Shown: in pieces, positions 18,936-27,679 of the stretch
Position numbering within the stretch: the first letter of the stretch is position 1
How the letters are laid out: each line of letters opens with the position of its first letter
Source of the DNA: JAJVHZ01 sp041395385
Lineage (GTDB): Bacteria; Pseudomonadota; Gammaproteobacteria; JAJPIJ01
Direction of reading: 5' to 3'
Length of the DNA stretch: 64,000 bases
NCBI GenBank assembly: GCA_041395385.1
Contig: JAWLAN010000019.1
Coordinates: 1 to 64,000 of the forward strand
The notes under the pieces: generated by a model
The model's database searches: none
Seen by the model: the letters and a program-made list of their open reading frames with translations, nothing else
Told to the model about the DNA's origin: nothing
Position numbers and translations under genes: made by a program

Positions 18936-19043
18936 GCGAGCCGTGGCAGGCGACCGGCATCACAGCGACAAGGTCGTCGCGCGCTACCACGTGGCGCGCT
19001 ACGCGTACGGCGTCGGGCAGACCCTTCCTGACTCGAGGTGGGC

Positions 19044-19565
19044 ATGAAATCGAAGATTCCGGTCGTGGTGGTGCTGGCGGTGCTGGCGGCGGCGGGCGCC
19101 TGGTTCTATCTCACGCCGTACCGCGTCTATGAGCGCATGGCGCTTGCGGCACGGTCGGGCGACGCGGCGGGGCTCGCCCAGTGCGTGGACATGCCGGCGC
19201 TGCGCGAGAGCATGAAGGCGAACGTCAACGCCCGGCTCACCGCCGAGATGGCGAGGCACGGCAACGGCGATCCTGCCGCCGCGCTGGGCGCCGCCTTCGC
19301 CTCGGCGCTGGTCAATCCCATGGTCGAGGCCCTGCTCACGCCGGAGAGCCTCGCCACCCTGATCCGCAACGGACTGCCGCCGGCGGGCGATGCCGCCGCG
19401 GGCGGCGCCACGACGGCCACGACGGTGAGCAAGCGCTACGAGGACTACGCGCGCTTCGTGGTGACCGTGCGGCGCGGCGGCGGCGAGTCCGCGCCCGTCG
19501 TCTTCACCTTCCACCGGCACGGCCTGGCTACCTGGAAGCTCGCTGCCCTGGGCCTGCCGCCGTAG
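19044..19565 (+). CDS. DUF2939-type secreted or membrane-anchored protein
   Basis: The 173-residue protein has an N-terminal hydrophobic segment (IPVVVVLAVLAAAGAWFYL) followed by SPYR-like TPYRVYERMALAARSGDAA and a C-terminal strand region ending HRHGLATWKLAALGLP. This layout fits DUF2939 proteins, whose function is unknown. The ATG at 19044 follows GAGGTGGGC. It is convergent with the sigma-54 activator gene, 16 bases apart. Confidence 0.72.
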   Translation: MKSKIPVVVVLAVLAAAGAWFYLTPYRVYERMALAARSGDAAGLAQCVDMPALRESMKANVNARLTAEMARHGNGDPAAALGAAFASALVNPMVEALLTPESLATLIRNGLPPAGDAAAGGATTATTVSKRYEDYARFVVTVRRGGGESAPVVFTFHRHGLATWKLAALGLPP

Positions 19566-19581
19566 AGCGCTCGCCCGGCGC

Positions 19582-21033
19582 TCACGCCTCCGGCAGCGGC
19601 GGTCTGCTCTTGCGCACCACCGTGGCGATATCCACGTTCAGCAGTTCAGCCGCCTTGCGTTTGCTGCCGGCCTTGCGGATGGCCGCCTCGACGAGGCTCG
19701 ATTCGTAGGTCCTCACCGTCTCGCGAAGGTCGAATCCGGCCGGGAAATCCGGGCCGTCCGAGGCGGCCCGCGTTCCGGGCGGCCGCACCGGTACCCCGCA
19801 GGACTCCGCCAGCGTCGACGGCAGGTCGGCCCGAGTGGCCACGCGGTCGCAGACCACGGCGAGGTGCTCCACGACATTCTGCAGTTCGCGCACGTTGCCC
19901 GGGTAGGAATACTCGAGCAGGTGCTGGCGGCAGGCGGGTTCGATCTGAAGCGGCGCGGGCCGCCGCTGGTTCACCTCCTCCAGGAAGCGATCCAGCAGCG
20001 GCCGGATCAGCTCGCGGCACTCGCGCAGGGGCGGCAACTGCAGCATCACCACGCTGAGCCGGTAGTAGAGATCCCGCCGGAAGCGGCCCTCCTCGACCAG
20101 TGTGTGCAGGTCGCGGTTGGTGGCGGAGATCACCTGCAGCCGCAGCCGGCGAGGCGCGGTGGCCCCGACGCGCTGCACCAGCCCGTCCTCGAGCGTCCGC
20201 AGCATCTTGGCCTGGCAGTGCAGCGGGATCTCGCCCACTTCGTCGAGGAACAGCGTGCCGCCGTCGGCCGCCTCGATCAGGCCCTTCTTTCCGCGCGCCG
20301 AGGCGCCCGTGAAGGAGCCGCGCTCGTATCCGAACATCTCCGACTCGAACAAGGTGTCGGGAATCGAGCCGCAGTTGACGTGCACGAAGGGACGATCGGC
20401 CGGCCCGGAGCGCCGGTGCAGGAGGCGGGCCATGACGGTCTTGCCGACGCCCGACTCGCCCAGCAACAGCAGCCGGCTGCCCATGGCGATGGCCCGCAGG
20501 CCCTTGGCCACCAGGGCGGCGGCGGCCTCGCCGCTGACGATCGGCTCGATCTCGAGCGGGCGGGTCTCGGTGCCGGCGAGCGCGAATGTCCATTCGGGAG
20601 CGGATCCGCCGCGGCTGCATATCCTCGCGAGGGCATCGAGACTCCTGATCACCACCATCAGCAGGCCGTCCTCCGCGCCCCACTGCCGCGGGTGGCCGCG
20701 GGTGGTGATCACGTAGCTGCGGCCCTCGGCGTCCTGCACCAGTTTGTTGATGCGGGCGCCGTGCTCCCATGCCTCCCGCAGCGACGCGCAGTCGATCCGC
20801 GCATGCTCGGCAAGGTCGCCGACCGGACGGCCCACGGCCATCAGACGCGATACCTCGGTGATGCTCTCGGCGGCCGAGTTCATGTAGCGAACCACGGCGC
20901 CGCGGTCTATCAGGATCAGGCCGTCGGGAATCATGTCGCCGAGAACGCGCCAGCGCTCATCGGCGAGCAGTCCGGCGGGGTCCGCCTCCGGCGCGGATGT
21001 CGGAGGACCGTCCGGCACGCCGATGAATTTCAT
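19582..21033 (-). CDS. Sigma-54-dependent transcriptional activator with PAS domain
   Basis: The 483-residue regulator has an N-terminal PAS-like sensor (about 25-135; MIPDGLILIDRGAVVRYMN), a central AAA+ domain and a C-terminal Fis-type helix-turn-helix (AAIRKAGSKRKAAELLNVD). The ATPase shows Walker A GESGVGKT (192-199), Walker B GGTLFLDEVGE and the sigma-54 contact loop as GSFTGA instead of the usual GAFTGA, a tolerated variant. There is no receiver domain, so control is probably by the PAS domain or its PAS-only neighbour. The gene lies downstream of the PAS protein and the TMADH-like gene, which has a -24/-12 promoter, so that promoter is its likely target. Confidence 0.92.
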   Translation of the reverse strand: MKFIGVPDGPPTSAPEADPAGLLADERWRVLGDMIPDGLILIDRGAVVRYMNSAAESITEVSRLMAVGRPVGDLAEHARIDCASLREAWEHGARINKLVQDAEGRSYVITTRGHPRQWGAEDGLLMVVIRSLDALARICSRGGSAPEWTFALAGTETRPLEIEPIVSGEAAAALVAKGLRAIAMGSRLLLLGESGVGKTVMARLLHRRSGPADRPFVHVNCGSIPDTLFESEMFGYERGSFTGASARGKKGLIEAADGGTLFLDEVGEIPLHCQAKMLRTLEDGLVQRVGATAPRRLRLQVISATNRDLHTLVEEGRFRRDLYYRLSVVMLQLPPLRECRELIRPLLDRFLEEVNQRRPAPLQIEPACRQHLLEYSYPGNVRELQNVVEHLAVVCDRVATRADLPSTLAESCGVPVRPPGTRAASDGPDFPAGFDLRETVRTYESSLVEAAIRKAGSKRKAAELLNVDIATVVRKSRPPLPEA

Positions 21034-21073
21034 CCGGCGCCCTTTCCGCGCCCGCACGGAGAAGCGGGCGCGA

Positions 21074-22228
21074 TCATGAGGTCCGTTCCCGCCTGCCGCC
21101 GCCGCCGTCGCGGTCCTGGACGGGCCGCAGGGAGAGCACATAGTGGTCGGGGGCCTCCTCGCCTATGGGCGATATCCGGGCGTCGCACCGCAGCGGCGGT
21201 CCGGACCTGACCTTGACCTCGGCCATCCAGCGCTGCGGTCCCGGGCCGAACCATCGGCGTCCGTTGGGCAGCGGATTTTCGAGATCGATGAAGTTCTGCA
21301 CGTCGCGCCCCAGGAACTGATCGATTCCCCAGCCCAGCAGGGATTCGAAGGACGGGTTGACCGCCACCAGCGTGCGGCTCTTGTCGATGACGAGAATGGC
21401 ATCCGGGATCGCGGCCAGTATGTTGCGCACGGCCTGCGCTTCCCGCGCCAGCCGGTTCCGCCTCCGTCGCTCGTCGGTCACGTCGCGCACCGTGCCCCAC
21501 ATGCGCAGCAGCTGCCCGTTGGCGATGCTGCAGCGGACGTTGTTCTCCATGTAGCGGGCGGAACCGTCATGGCGCAGGTCGATGCTCAGCGCCTCGTCCA
21601 CCGAATAGTTGGAGGCGATGATCTGTCTGACGAACGCCTCGTTCTCCGCGTTTCGCGGGAAGTACAGGGACACCGGCTGCAGGTTCAGGTCCAGTCCGTC
21701 GGGCAGGTCGTACAGGCGGGCCATCGCCGCGTTGCACAGCCGCCAGTGGCACTCGTTTTCGAAGACCTGGCGCACGATCTCCCGTTCCGCGAGCGTGAGG
21801 TCGACGGGCTCCGAGAACTCGATGCACCACATCGCCTCGGAGGAGGCCTGCACGAACCCCCGCAGCACCTCCTCGGCGAGCATCATCTCCTCCAGCCAGG
21901 CGCCGCAGCGGGGGTCGTGGCAGGCCGTGAAGCGCAGCAGCGGCGGGCCGGCCGGCCGGGCGACGGCGTCGAGGAGCCCCGCGATCCTCCGGCACTCACC
22001 GTTGGGGCCGAGAAAGGTCACCAGCCGGCTGACCGGCGCGTCGCCCGGCCTCAGCGCCCCCTGCAGCGCCGCCAGCGCCGCGGCGGACTCGGCATCCATC
22101 ACCTCGGCCAGGCGCTTGCCTCCACTCGGGCCGAGTACCGCCTCGGCGACCCTGCTTTGGTGGACGATGCGCGTGTCCTCTGCCGTCAGCAGAAACACGG
22201 GCGCGGTCCCCATCACCTGTTCGTCCAT
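21074..22228 (-). CDS. PAS-domain sensor protein without output domain
   Basis: The 384-residue protein appears to contain two or three PAS-like units. The clearest is the last (about 260-375), with AIPDAILVIDKSRTLVAVNP, SFESLLGWGIDQFLGRDVQN and FIDLENPLPNG. An earlier one holds HWRLCNAAMARLYDLPDG and RDVTDERRRR. No kinase, GGDEF or DNA-binding domain follows. It ends 40 bases before the sigma-54 activator, itself a PAS protein, so it may pass a signal by direct contact. I chose the ATG at 22228 (DEQVMGTAP follows); a GTG at 22309 could add 27 residues. Confidence 0.8.
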   Translation of the reverse strand: MDEQVMGTAPVFLLTAEDTRIVHQSRVAEAVLGPSGGKRLAEVMDAESAAALAALQGALRPGDAPVSRLVTFLGPNGECRRIAGLLDAVARPAGPPLLRFTACHDPRCGAWLEEMMLAEEVLRGFVQASSEAMWCIEFSEPVDLTLAEREIVRQVFENECHWRLCNAAMARLYDLPDGLDLNLQPVSLYFPRNAENEAFVRQIIASNYSVDEALSIDLRHDGSARYMENNVRCSIANGQLLRMWGTVRDVTDERRRRNRLAREAQAVRNILAAIPDAILVIDKSRTLVAVNPSFESLLGWGIDQFLGRDVQNFIDLENPLPNGRRWFGPGPQRWMAEVKVRSGPPLRCDARISPIGEEAPDHYVLSLRPVQDRDGGGGRRERTS

Positions 22229-22346
22229 CTCGTCGTCAGCCCGATTCCTGCCCGTGTCCACCGGGCGGCCCCGCCCGTGCGGCGGCCGCCCGGTGCAGTA
22301 TGGCATCACCGCTGCAATTGTGCATCGGCCAGGGCGTTCCGCGGCC

Positions 22347-22378
22347 CCGCCGGGCAGCGATGCGAGGCTGCCCGGCGG
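22347..22378. other. Strong hairpin between the TMADH-like and PAS genes
   Basis: CCGCCGGGCAGC (22347-22358) and GCTGCCCGGCGG (22367-22378) form a perfect 12-bp stem with an 8-base loop. It lies after the TMADH-like stop on the minus strand, with no T run, so it is more likely an RNA-stabilising or processing hairpin, or a partial attenuator, than a simple terminator. Confidence 0.6.
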
Positions 22379-22415
22379 TGGACGAGGCGGACCGGCTGGT
22401 CCGAGGCGGCCGTGT

Positions 22416-24617
22416 TCAATCCACCTCGACCCTGGGCCGTGTATCGCCGAGTTTCGGATGGGTGCCGTTGCCCCAGACCTGGCGCTCGCGTATCCAGGGC
22501 AGCGGATAGGCGGGGTGCGGGCTGTCGAATTCCCGGGCCAGACGGTGGCCCTCGAACATCGCCTGGAGCGCCTGCATCGGTGCCCTGCAATCGCCTATCC
22601 GGTAGACATCCTGGATGCCGTTGGCGGCCCAATCCGCCTTGCGGGCCTTCAGCTCCCGGTAAAGCGTGGTATCGGAGACGCGCGCCGTGACCAGGATGAC
22701 CGAGTCCACGGCCAGCTCCACGGTCCCCGGATTCAGCCGGCGCGGCAGCGAGCCGGTCGTCGGCCCGAGCAGATCGGGGCTGTAGCGATACATGTAGCCG
22801 AGGGTGGCCTTCCCGGGCTCGATGCGATCCACCCAGTGGTTGCGGTAGGTGGCGATGCGCTTCTCGTTCAGCATCCGCTTGTTGTTCTGGACCTCGAGCG
22901 TGAAGACGCCGTAGTCCGCGACCTCCGACATGTTCGTGACATAAGTCACCTCGCGGCCCTGGTCGGCCATCATCTCCGCCAGGGTGATGCCGAGGAAATG
23001 CCCGTCGCCATCGACCACGAGCACGCGATTGCCGACGATGGGCTTTCCCGCCGCGATCTGTTCGGGGGTGAAGACATGCGGGAGGGCAGCATCGGCGCCG
23101 GGGATCGGGTGATGCGTCTCGGCGCCCAGACCGTCGGTGCGCCAGTGCGCGCCGGTGGCGACGACGACGCGGTCGGCGCCGTAGTTGAGCACGTCCTCGG
23201 CGGTCATCCTGCCGACGCCGCGGTGTACCTCCACGTTCTTCATCTTGCCGATCTGGAACTCGCGGTAGGTGATTACGCGGCTCCATTCGTTCAGGCGCGG
23301 AAGCTTGCACACCCACTTCCAGTGGCCGCCGACCTCGGCCTCGGCCTCCCGGAGATGGACCGTGTAGCCGCGCTCGCCGAGCACGCGCGCGCACTCCAGA
23401 CCGGCGGGGCCGGCGCCCACCACGAGCACGGAGCAGGGGTCCGTGGCCTTGGCGAACTTCTCCGGATGCCAGCCGCGGCGGTACTCCTCCATGGCCGTCT
23501 GGTTCTGCGTGCACTGCAGTTGGCCGACCTGGTTGAACTTGGACACGCACATGTTGCAGCCGATGCATTCCCGGATGTCCTCCGGACGGCCCTCGGCGAT
23601 CTTGTTGGGCAGGAACGGATCGGCGATGGACGGGCGGGCGGCACCGATGATGTCGGCGACGCCGCTGCGGATGATGTTGACCATGTCATCGGGGCTGGTG
23701 AAACGGCCGTTCGCCACCACCGGCGTGGACCCGACCACGCTCTTGGCGCCGCTGACGAACGGGGTCATCCAGCCGGACTTGCGGTAGCGGGAGGCGCCGG
23801 CGTCCTCGCCCCACTCCTCGTAGTCGCCGATCTTCACGGACCACAGGTCGCACACGCCTTCGCGATGCATCAGCTCCATGAACCGGATGCCGTCCTCCTT
23901 CGCCTCGATGCCATGCGGGCCGTGCAGGGTGTCGACCTCGAAGCGCGTGGTGATGGCGCAGCGATCGCCCAGCTCGCGCTTCAGCGCGGTCATCAGCTCG
24001 ATGTAGAAGCGCGCGCGGTTCTCCAGCGAGCCGCCGTACTTGTCGGTGCGGTGGTTGTAGCGGGGCTCGAGAAACTGGATGGGTATCGTGCTGTCGCCGC
24101 CGGAGACCTCCAGCAGGTCGAAACCGGCCTGTTCGGCGCGCCTGCCCGCCAGCACGTACATGTTGATCACCGCCTTGATGTCGTCCTCGTCCATCTCCAC
24201 CCCGTACATGGTGCGTGACGGAAACATGTTGGACGGGAAGCCCATCGGCGCCCTGGGCACTTCGCGCGACTCCAGGCAGGGGGAGTGGATCCCGCCGTAC
24301 CAGAGCTGCACGCCGGCCAGGCTCCTGTGCTGGTGGGCGATGTCGCACATGTAGCGCAGGTTGATCACGTCGCCGTCGTCCCACAGGCGCGCGGAGGTGT
24401 ACGGATACTCGTCGGACTCCGGATGGATCGAGCAGTACTCGGTGAAGACCACCCCCCAGCCGCCTTCCGCCTTCATGCCCCGGAAGTGGGCCTGGGTTCC
24501 GGGCCGCTCGGAACCGGGGCCGGCGCAGTGGGTGGTCTGGAAAAAGCGGTTGCGGGATGTCTTCGGACCGATCTTGATGGGCTCGAAGAGGATGTCGTAC
24601 TTCGGATCGCGTGGCAT
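22416..24617 (-). CDS. TMADH/DMADH-family iron-sulfur flavoprotein (amine dehydrogenase-like)
   Basis: The 733-residue protein aligns end to end with trimethylamine dehydrogenase: an FMN TIM barrel (1-340), a [4Fe-4S] motif (Cys351, Cys354, Cys357, Cys369 in CIGCNMCV...QCTQ) and an ADP/FAD-binding half (VLVVGAGPAGLECARVL). The cysteine that covalently binds FMN is present (FFQTTHCAG, Cys31), as is the bowl Tyr61. By my recalled alignment, the catalytic Tyr169/His172 of TMADH become Ser172/Asp175 and bowl Trp355 becomes Phe361, so the substrate may not be trimethylamine. Other methylated or cyclic amines are possible. TMADH-type enzymes pass electrons to ETF and release an aldehyde. A -24/-12 promoter lies upstream, and an ammonium transporter gene is divergent. 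Confidence 0.88.
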   Translation of the reverse strand: MPRDPKYDILFEPIKIGPKTSRNRFFQTTHCAGPGSERPGTQAHFRGMKAEGGWGVVFTEYCSIHPESDEYPYTSARLWDDGDVINLRYMCDIAHQHRSLAGVQLWYGGIHSPCLESREVPRAPMGFPSNMFPSRTMYGVEMDEDDIKAVINMYVLAGRRAEQAGFDLLEVSGGDSTIPIQFLEPRYNHRTDKYGGSLENRARFYIELMTALKRELGDRCAITTRFEVDTLHGPHGIEAKEDGIRFMELMHREGVCDLWSVKIGDYEEWGEDAGASRYRKSGWMTPFVSGAKSVVGSTPVVANGRFTSPDDMVNIIRSGVADIIGAARPSIADPFLPNKIAEGRPEDIRECIGCNMCVSKFNQVGQLQCTQNQTAMEEYRRGWHPEKFAKATDPCSVLVVGAGPAGLECARVLGERGYTVHLREAEAEVGGHWKWVCKLPRLNEWSRVITYREFQIGKMKNVEVHRGVGRMTAEDVLNYGADRVVVATGAHWRTDGLGAETHHPIPGADAALPHVFTPEQIAAGKPIVGNRVLVVDGDGHFLGITLAEMMADQGREVTYVTNMSEVADYGVFTLEVQNNKRMLNEKRIATYRNHWVDRIEPGKATLGYMYRYSPDLLGPTTGSLPRRLNPGTVELAVDSVILVTARVSDTTLYRELKARKADWAANGIQDVYRIGDCRAPMQALQAMFEGHRLAREFDSPHPAYPLPWIRERQVWGNGTHPKLGDTRPRVEVD

Positions 24618-24704
24618 CGATGCGCCTCCTGGGTCATGCGGTCATGGTTTGATTTCGGGGGCAGTGCGGGCCGCACGGGGACCGCGCTGCCGGAACTCTC
24701 GCAG

Positions 24705-24719
24705 CCAACATTCGTGCCA
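24705..24719 (-). promoter_or_regulatory. Candidate sigma-54 (-24/-12) promoter of the TMADH-like gene
   Basis: On the minus strand TGGCACGAATGTTGG fits the sigma-54 consensus TGGCACG-N4-TTGC: the -24 half is perfect and the -12 half has TTGG for TTGC. The distance to the start codon at 24617 is about 88 bases. A sigma-54 activator gene lies 3 genes downstream in the same direction. The rest of the 470-base divergent region holds no gene that I can see; for the ammonium transporter I found no convincing promoter. Confidence 0.65.
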
Positions 24720-25086
24720 CGCCGCCCAGATGGATTTGCTGAGTATTTTCACGCGGTTATGTTCGCGCCGCCGGCGATGGCCCGCTGCATTTCCGCAGCA
24801 CCCTGCGGGCGCTCGGCCGGCGCCGGTCGCCGGCGGTGCATGGGAGGCTCCCGCCATTGCGGCCCGCAGCGGGATCCGGCGCGCCGGCGCGATGCGTCGT
24901 GGATGTCCCGGCGGCCTGCCCCGCGCCTCGCGGATCCCGCCGCCGTATCGCGGGCGCCGCCGCGCGCGGCTGGAAAGTCGCCGGCAATCGACCATACTCT
25001 TGACGGGGATATTCCGGATTCGCGGCACAGGAGATTCGAGAAGCACAGACAACCAACCACTAACAATCCGCCTGGGGGGACGAGTC

Positions 25087-26490
25087 ATGAACGAGTTACC
25101 CGCTTCACTGAATGTCATCTTCACCGAGTTCTACTACTGGGTCACCGTAGTCATCATGTTCCTGATTCACGTCGGCTTCTGCATGTACGAGGTCGGCGCC
25201 TCGCGTCGCAAGAACCACATGCACACGCTGATGAAGAACACCATGGTGATCCCGGTGGTCACCGTGACCTTCTTCCTGTTCGGCTGGTGGATCTACTTCG
25301 CCCTGCCCAACGGACCGGGGATCACCGGCGGTCTGACGGCGGCGCCGTTCGCGCAGCCGTGGAGCGAGCTCATGGGCACGCACATGGGTGGCAAGCCGCA
25401 CTCGGCGGGGCTCACGGAGACCGACACGGCCACCTGGGCGCGGTTGAACGGCGTGTTCTGGGCCGCGTTCCTGCTGTTCTCGTGGACCACCGCCTCGATC
25501 GTCTCCGGCGCGCTCATCGAGCGGGTGCGTTCCGGCGCGTTCTGGCTGATGGCGGCGCTGATCGGCTCCGTGCTGTGGATCACCGACGCGTCCTGGGGCT
25601 GGCATCCGGCAGGCTGGATGGTGCAGAAGCTCGGCTATCACGACGCCTATGCATCGGGCGTGGTGCACGCGATCGCCGGGGGATTCACGCTCGGCGTGCT
25701 GCTGATCCTGGGGCCGCGCATCGGCAAGTTCCGCAGCGACGGGACGCCGCGCAACATCAATCCCCAGAATCCATGGCTGGTGACCATCGGCCTGTTCCTG
25801 ATCTACACCGGGTTCTGGGGCTTCTACGCCGCCTGCAACATCCCGATCTGGGATATCCAGGCGGGCGACGGGGTGTTCTATTCGGCGACCAATATCTACC
25901 TCGCACCTACCTCGCTGTCGGCGATCACGTTCAATTTCCTCATGTCGCTGTCGGGCGGCCTGTTGGCGATGTACGTGGTCTCGAAGGGCGATGCCTTCTG
26001 GTCCTACTCCGGTGGGTTGGCGGGGGTGATCGCGGCATCCGCCGGCAACGATCTGTATCACCCCATACAGGCGCTGCTGATCGGCGCCCTCGTCCCGGTC
26101 ATCGCCTACAAGATGCACTATTGGGTCGAGCGGCGCTTCAAGGTCGACGATGCCGTGGGCGCGGTGGCCGTGCACGGCTATTGCGGCTTCCTCGGCGTGT
26201 GCGCCGCAGGCGTCATGTTGTGGGGATACCCCTCATCGCCGACCGAGGGCTATGCCGTTACCACGCCCTGGGGCAACTTCATCGGCGCGGTGATCATGTT
26301 CTGGGTGCTGGGGTTCATCCCCGGTCTCATCTTCGCCAAGGTGCTCAACGCCTTCGGGCTGCTGCGCATCCCGCGCGCGGTCGAGCTCGCCGGTCTGGAC
26401 GTCAACACCGAGATCCAGCGCGAGGAGGAGGCCAACGAGATGAAGGAGTCGGTGCGGGAGGAGGCACGTACCCTGGGTATCGCCGCGTGA
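25087..26490 (+). CDS. Amt/MEP-family ammonium transporter
   Basis: The 467-residue protein has about 11 hydrophobic helices and both conserved pore histidines of the Amt family: SGVVHAIAGG (first His) and GAVAVHGYCGFLGV (second His). The WGWHPAGWMV segment matches the loop before the first His. Amt channels move ammonium or ammonia, and some relatives also carry methylammonium. The ATG at 25087 follows a GGGGGGACGAG stretch. The usual glnK gene is absent; a small membrane protein gene follows instead. Position opposite an amine-dehydrogenase-like gene suggests handling of ammonium or methylamine; this is inference. Confidence 0.92.
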   Translation: MNELPASLNVIFTEFYYWVTVVIMFLIHVGFCMYEVGASRRKNHMHTLMKNTMVIPVVTVTFFLFGWWIYFALPNGPGITGGLTAAPFAQPWSELMGTHMGGKPHSAGLTETDTATWARLNGVFWAAFLLFSWTTASIVSGALIERVRSGAFWLMAALIGSVLWITDASWGWHPAGWMVQKLGYHDAYASGVVHAIAGGFTLGVLLILGPRIGKFRSDGTPRNINPQNPWLVTIGLFLIYTGFWGFYAACNIPIWDIQAGDGVFYSATNIYLAPTSLSAITFNFLMSLSGGLLAMYVVSKGDAFWSYSGGLAGVIAASAGNDLYHPIQALLIGALVPVIAYKMHYWVERRFKVDDAVGAVAVHGYCGFLGVCAAGVMLWGYPSSPTEGYAVTTPWGNFIGAVIMFWVLGFIPGLIFAKVLNAFGLLRIPRAVELAGLDVNTEIQREEEANEMKESVREEARTLGIAA

Positions 26491-26533
26491 GCGTCGCCGC
26501 GCACAGCAATCAGACCATAGAGAGGATACAACC

Positions 26534-26755
26534 ATGACGACTGGACAAGTAGAAAGCTGGGGCGGAACGGTCACCGATATCGGGCCGATGTATCCGTTCG
26601 TCGGCTGGGAGATGCTGCTGACGCTCGTGTTGCTGGTTTTCTGGGTCGGCTGGCACATCCTGCAGCTCCGCACAGAATCCCGGGAGTTCAAGGACGATGA
26701 GCGGAAACTGCACAACAAGGAGGTCATGACTCGCGTGCTCAATCGCGAGGGCTAG
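26534..26755 (+). CDS. Small single-helix membrane protein linked to amt
   Basis: The 73-residue protein has one membrane helix (WEMLLTLVLLVFWVGWHILQL, given in outline, residues about 25-45) and a charged cytoplasmic tail (SREFKDDERKLHNKE). It starts 43 bases after the Amt stop behind GAGAGGATACAACC. I do not recognise a family. It takes the place where GlnK would normally be found, so it could be an accessory subunit or regulator of the transporter. Codon use and the ribosome site support a real gene. Confidence 0.7.
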   Translation: MTTGQVESWGGTVTDIGPMYPFVGWEMLLTLVLLVFWVGWHILQLRTESREFKDDERKLHNKEVMTRVLNREG

Positions 26756-26776
26756 GAGTTCCCTGCATGAAGCAAT

Positions 26777-26807
26777 CCGCCGCGCGGCGCTTGACGCCGC
26801 GCGGCGG
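26777..26807. terminator. Strong hairpin between convergent genes, probable bidirectional terminator
   Basis: CCGCCGCGCGGCG (26777-26789) and CGCCGCGCGGCGG (26795-26807) form a perfect 13-bp stem with a 5-base loop, CTTGA. It lies between the stops of the small membrane protein and the methyltransferase genes. There is no T run on either side, so it may act with Rho or only protect RNA ends. Confidence 0.6.
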
Positions 26808-26818
26808 GCCGCCCGCAC

Positions 26819-27610
26819 TCACGCCTCCCGGCGTGCGAAGAAATTCACCGCCTGCACACGCAGATCGCCCGACACCTTCGCCTCGGCGCTGGTGCCGCGA
26901 AAGCAGTCGAAGCGCTCCGTGATGCGCCCCTCGCACAGCCCGACGCTGTCCGCGATCCGCGCCAGTTCCTCCTCGGGCAGGGCCCCGGCGATGCATGCGG
27001 CCCACAGGTCCGGGTTGCTTCGGACCTCGATCCTGAGTTCGCGCTGCACCACCACGTCGGCGAGGTAGAGCCGGCCGCCCGGCCTCAGCACCCGCCGGAT
27101 CTCCGCGAACACCTGCCGCTTGTCGGGCGCGAGGTTCACCACGCCGTTGGAGATGACGACGTCCACGCTCTCGTCCTCCACCGGCAGGTACTCGTAGAAC
27201 CCGGCGCGGATGTCGACGATCCCGGCCAGACCCGCCGCCTGCGCGGCGGCCGCGGCGACCTCGCGCATCGCCGGCGTCATGTCCACACCGATGGCGCGTC
27301 CCGTCGGCCCCACGCGCCGCGCCGCCAGCAGCAGATCGGTGCCGGCACCGCAGGCGTGGTCGAGCACGGTCTCTCCGGCCCCGATCGGGCCGATGCGATG
27401 CGGATTGCCGACACCGGCGAACCTCGCCGTGGCGGCCTCCGGCACGGCGGCAAGCTCGCCGGCATCGTAGCGCAGGAACTCCACGGCGTAGCGCCCTCCG
27501 CGGTGGAAGTGAAAGTCGCCTTCGGGGTCGCGCGCGACGAGGTCGTAGGTGCGGAGCACCTGCTCGCGCAGGCGCTCCGTGTCAAAGCCGATGGGGCAGG
27601 TCGCAGCCAT
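26819..27610 (-). CDS. ArsM-like class I SAM-dependent methyltransferase
   Basis: The 263-residue protein has the SAM-binding motif VLDHACGAGTDLLLAARRVG, motif VGPTGRAIGVDMTPAMR and the late EIRRVLRPGGRLYLADVV. Its layout resembles arsenite methyltransferases (ISNGVVNLAPDK, WAACIAGALP). In ArsM the first of these carries a required Cys (SNCVINL); here it is Gly, so arsenite is an unlikely substrate. The gene follows the diiron protein by 69 bases and is probably in the same sigma-54-controlled unit. The real substrate is unknown. Confidence 0.82.
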   Translation of the reverse strand: MAATCPIGFDTERLREQVLRTYDLVARDPEGDFHFHRGGRYAVEFLRYDAGELAAVPEAATARFAGVGNPHRIGPIGAGETVLDHACGAGTDLLLAARRVGPTGRAIGVDMTPAMREVAAAAAQAAGLAGIVDIRAGFYEYLPVEDESVDVVISNGVVNLAPDKRQVFAEIRRVLRPGGRLYLADVVVQRELRIEVRSNPDLWAACIAGALPEEELARIADSVGLCEGRITERFDCFRGTSAEAKVSGDLRVQAVNFFARREA

Positions 27611-27679
27611 GATCTCTCTCCTTTGTCTGCCGGGGCGTGTGGGGATGCCGGTCGCTTGCCGCTCTGATCGCTTGCGCTG

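Noticed and set aside
21609..24218. 869-codon plus-strand frame
   Set aside because: It is an antisense shadow of the PAS and TMADH-like genes, Arg/His/Gly-rich with no motif.
24980..25040. Possible sigma-54 promoter for amt (TGGAAAGTCGCCGGCA)
   Set aside because: The GG-N10-GC spacing is right, but the flanking consensus is poor in both halves, so I did not list it.
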